64,000 nucleotides of DNA from Turritopsis dohrnii (lineage: Eukaryota > Cnidaria > Hydrozoa > Anthoathecata > Oceaniidae). The position numbers were made by a program, and so were the translations under genes. The notes beneath the pieces were generated by a model. That model was not told where the DNA came from and ran no database searches. It saw only the letters and a program-made list of their open reading frames with translations. The number at the start of each line of letters is the position of its first letter. Within the stretch, counting starts at the first letter, position 1. Where the stretch lies: positions 62,001 through 126,000 of the forward strand of contig BQMF02000668.1 in the NCBI GenBank assembly GCA_027922465.2, written 5' to 3'. Below, piece after piece: positions 61,696 through 64,000 of the stretch.

Positions 61696-62019
61696 AGGAG
61701 TGTTTAGCTCACTTGGTAAGACGGTGGCCTTGTGATACAAGGGTGATACCATGAACCACTAACAGGATTCAAATCCCAGCACTGTAGAATGCTAATGCAA
61801 TATGAAAATTATAGAAAAATGATAACGTGTGCACAGCGCAAAGGTATATATATGAGATGGTGCATGACGTGGTGGTATGAACAAGTGCCTAAAAACTACA
61901 TAAATAAAAACCACAATCACATATATCAGTCTAGGTATACATTCCTGACTGAGGCCCACATCAGTGGATTGCACTGACAATTCTCCTCGACCTCATTAAA
62001 ATAAATTAAAAAAAAAAAT
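61696..62019 (+). repeat. tRNA-derived SINE
   Basis: The first ~87 bases are tRNA-like: TTTAGCTCACTTGGTAAGACGG (A box) and GGATTCAAATCCCAGCAC (B box) at the spacing of a tRNA gene. A ~210-base unrelated body follows, ending in a CTCATTAAAATAAATT-A(n) tail. This is the structure of a polymerase III SINE. It lies ~50 bases upstream of the transporter start, in opposite orientation. A free-standing functional tRNA is unlikely, since the acceptor stem does not close well. Confidence 0.65.
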
Positions 62020-62517
62020 TATTATTTCATCCCACATCCATATAAGGTTGATTGACTGCCATCAAAACACTTATTGAGGCAGTCCACGCAATTTATCACT
62101 TGGAACTCAAATGCATGTCACAGAAGCCTATACAGAGGTGCTAACCTCTACATCGTCACTGCACAATTATAATTATAATAGAAAATTTGAAATGATCTAC
62201 CTTTGTAAAAAATCATTTACTACAGCATGCAATATAGAAGCTTGTTATAAACATTGGTTTCATTCACTATTAATTCAAGCATTTCGTATTACAAAGTTTT
62301 CTTTAATTCAACAATGAATAATAAATGAATACCAGCTTTCAAAGAAAGAATACATTCTGAGACATATGTAATCTTTTTTATTCAATAATTTGGTCTTCAA
62401 ACCAGATTGTCTACACATCTTAACCATCAGTCAACCATAAAAATATCATATCAAAGCTAGGATACAATTATTGATTCTGTTTTCTTCAATTTTTTTCTAA
62501 AATAAGGTTCCTAGCTG
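62020..62517. other. Intergenic, nothing recognised
   Basis: AT-rich; short frames without family motifs. Confidence 0.4.
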
Positions 62518-62906
62518 CGGTAAATGACCGAATAAGCGCCCTAGCGCTTACAATTTTTTAAAACTTTTACGGTGGGCGCATATAAGGATGGCGCACTTAA
62601 TTGAGTCCTGGGCGGTTAATAAAAAATCTCTAAAATTGCTAATACAGTTTATCTTTTCACTGAATGCTGACAAAAGTATTGCTTGTGTCCTGCTCGAGCA
62701 ACTTCAAAAAAAAAGCTTGATAAATACTCTCATTTTGAGATGAAAATAATTCATTCCCACGTTATTAAGTTTCCTTCATTATGCTGAAATATATGTTCAA
62801 CTAAAAACCATGTTTTTCTCAATATTTATTTTTTACTAAATTAGCGCCCAGTTTCAGTTTTCGGGGCGCTTAATTGAATCCCGGGCGCTTAATCGGTCAT
62901 TTACGG
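62518..62906. mobile_element. MITE with GGTAAATGACCGAATAAGCGCC ends
   Basis: 389 bp. The left end CGGTAAATGACCGAATAAGCGCC matches the inverted right end CCGTAAATGACCGATTAAGCGCC. GGGCGCTTAAT words recur inside near both ends. No coding capacity, and no clear target duplication was seen, so the superfamily is unassigned. Confidence 0.7.
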
Positions 62907-63930
62907 TTTGGATTGGCAGCACAAAGAAATTTAAAAAGTTTACCATTTTATAATTAAGTGATCAGAAAAATAGTTCTGGGCCTTCAAAATCATGAATTGT
63001 GTTTCTTTGTACACTTTGAAATACTTTCTGCTTGTTTGTCTAAAGGGGAATATTCAGTTACTTTGATGAGTTTTATCAAGTAAACTGCCATTACAAAAAC
63101 TAATTTCATGATTACATGATCCAAACAATTAATTGACAATTAACAAACCATAAAGAGACCATCTCAAAATGTCTAGTATTCTGAAATAGCTAAAAATTAG
63201 TTCTTCCTAAATTTAAAAGGGCACATGGTTATTCTTAGAAAATGAAGGCAAACTAGAAAGAATTTGAAACGAAAATGAGATGCCAAATTTCGAAGATTAA
63301 CTCAAATTATAGACATGGCAGTATAAGACATAAAAACACTCTTTTCAGCAGTTTTAACAGCATGGTAGCAATGGAGCCACTGCAGTTAGAAATCTAATTT
63401 TCTAACAGAAGACTTAGTTATGGTGAGACGATAGAAATAATGTTCTTAATTTCAAACGTTCCACAACATATTTTAAACAAAAAAAAACAACCCACAAATA
63501 AACATATAAGCTATGCATCACACTATTTCAATCACTAGATTAACTGTTCAGTAAAAACACAGCATTTTGTAGAACGTTTACTTCACAATCAAGGTTCGTC
63601 ACTTGCATATTCCAGAATAGTGAATGTTGTGTTACCGTTTTTAAGAAAGACAAGGAATTAAGATTCCTATTGACCAACAATATATGTTTCGAACAAGGAG
63701 AAACCAAAACTGTTGAACTTATAATAGTATACTGAACAGAAGACACCCTAAATTAGTTTTAAGACAAAACGTATACAACCCTACAAAGAAATTAATATAA
63801 CTTAGAGTTGAACTAACTTTACAGACTAAATGTGAACCATTTATATATATGATGGTTTCAGATGTTATATGAACACCCTAATCAATGTTCTATTACACAT
63901 ACATATTTTTAGGATATTAAACATCCTTGG
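62907..63930. other. Intergenic, nothing recognised
   Basis: AT-rich sequence; a minus-strand frame at 63540-63746 shows no motif. Confidence 0.4.
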
Positions 63931-63931
63931 T

Positions 63932-64000
63932 TAAAATCCTGACAGGATTCTACAAGATCTTGTAAGATCCTACAAGATCCTGTAAGATCCTGACAGGAAC
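63932..64000. repeat. Palindromic GATCCTGTAA/GATCCTACAA tandem repeat at window edge
   Basis: Short units built on AAGATCCT(G/A)(T/C)A repeat with internal palindromes (CCTGACAGGA, CTACAAGATCTTGTAAG). It runs off the end of the window, so its full length is unknown. Confidence 0.7.

Noticed and set aside
61696..61782. Functional tRNA gene
   Set aside because: A and B boxes are present but the acceptor stem and anticodon arm do not pair well, and a SINE body and A tail follow.
63540..63746. Minus-strand frame near the right edge
   Set aside because: No motif, isolated, and typical in length for chance frames in this AT-rich sequence.

Overview
The window looks like nuclear DNA of an invertebrate animal, most probably a cnidarian. 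It is AT-rich, genes are split by short GT-AG introns, and transposable elements of many classes fill the space between genes. The gene families seen (orphan class C receptors, RING/B-box proteins, an SLC18B1-type transporter, a multicopy FEN-like/CXC protein family) fit a cnidarian, but no species can be named from sequence alone.

Layout. 0.7-5.3 kb: remains of a Helitron-like ORF (minus) abutting a 5'-truncated BEL/Pao retrotransposon (plus). 5.8-13.6 kb: two tandem, near-identical two-exon class C GPCR genes, with an integrase-like pseudogene (minus) between them. 14.4-16.3 kb: a mariner-derived element and a pogo-like MITE. 17.6-22.9 kb: RING/B-box/coiled-coil exons that join in frame, through a 22-nt microexon, to an ankyrin-repeat exon that carries a frameshift. 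23.7-32.2 kb: a head-to-tail array of Helitron-like units on the minus strand, bounded by A and T as expected for one composite insertion. 32.6-33.5 kb: a small OTU-domain gene (minus). 35.3-43.6 kb: a large multi-exon gene of a cnidarian-type family with zinc-binding modules, a FEN/XPG-like nuclease domain and a CXC cysteine cluster; its first intron holds a 2.6-kb hAT-like transposon and its last exon has an in-frame TGA. 45.6-47.3 kb: a second, two-unit Helitron-like array. 48.6-54.7 kb: a TTAA-flanked MITE, a candidate type II membrane protein, a complete mariner-derived element and several copies of a ~120-bp palindromic repeat. 55.4-61.6 kb: a 14-exon SLC18B1-like transporter (minus). 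61.7-64 kb: a tRNA-derived SINE, another MITE and a short palindromic tandem repeat at the edge.

The host genes do not form a functional cluster; they are separate animal genes set among mobile elements. The most notable items are the FEN-like/CXC gene, the possible RING/B-box/ankyrin fusion and the Helitron-like tandem arrays. Splice models were built by eye from GT/AG sites and reading phase; no alignments or searches were run.
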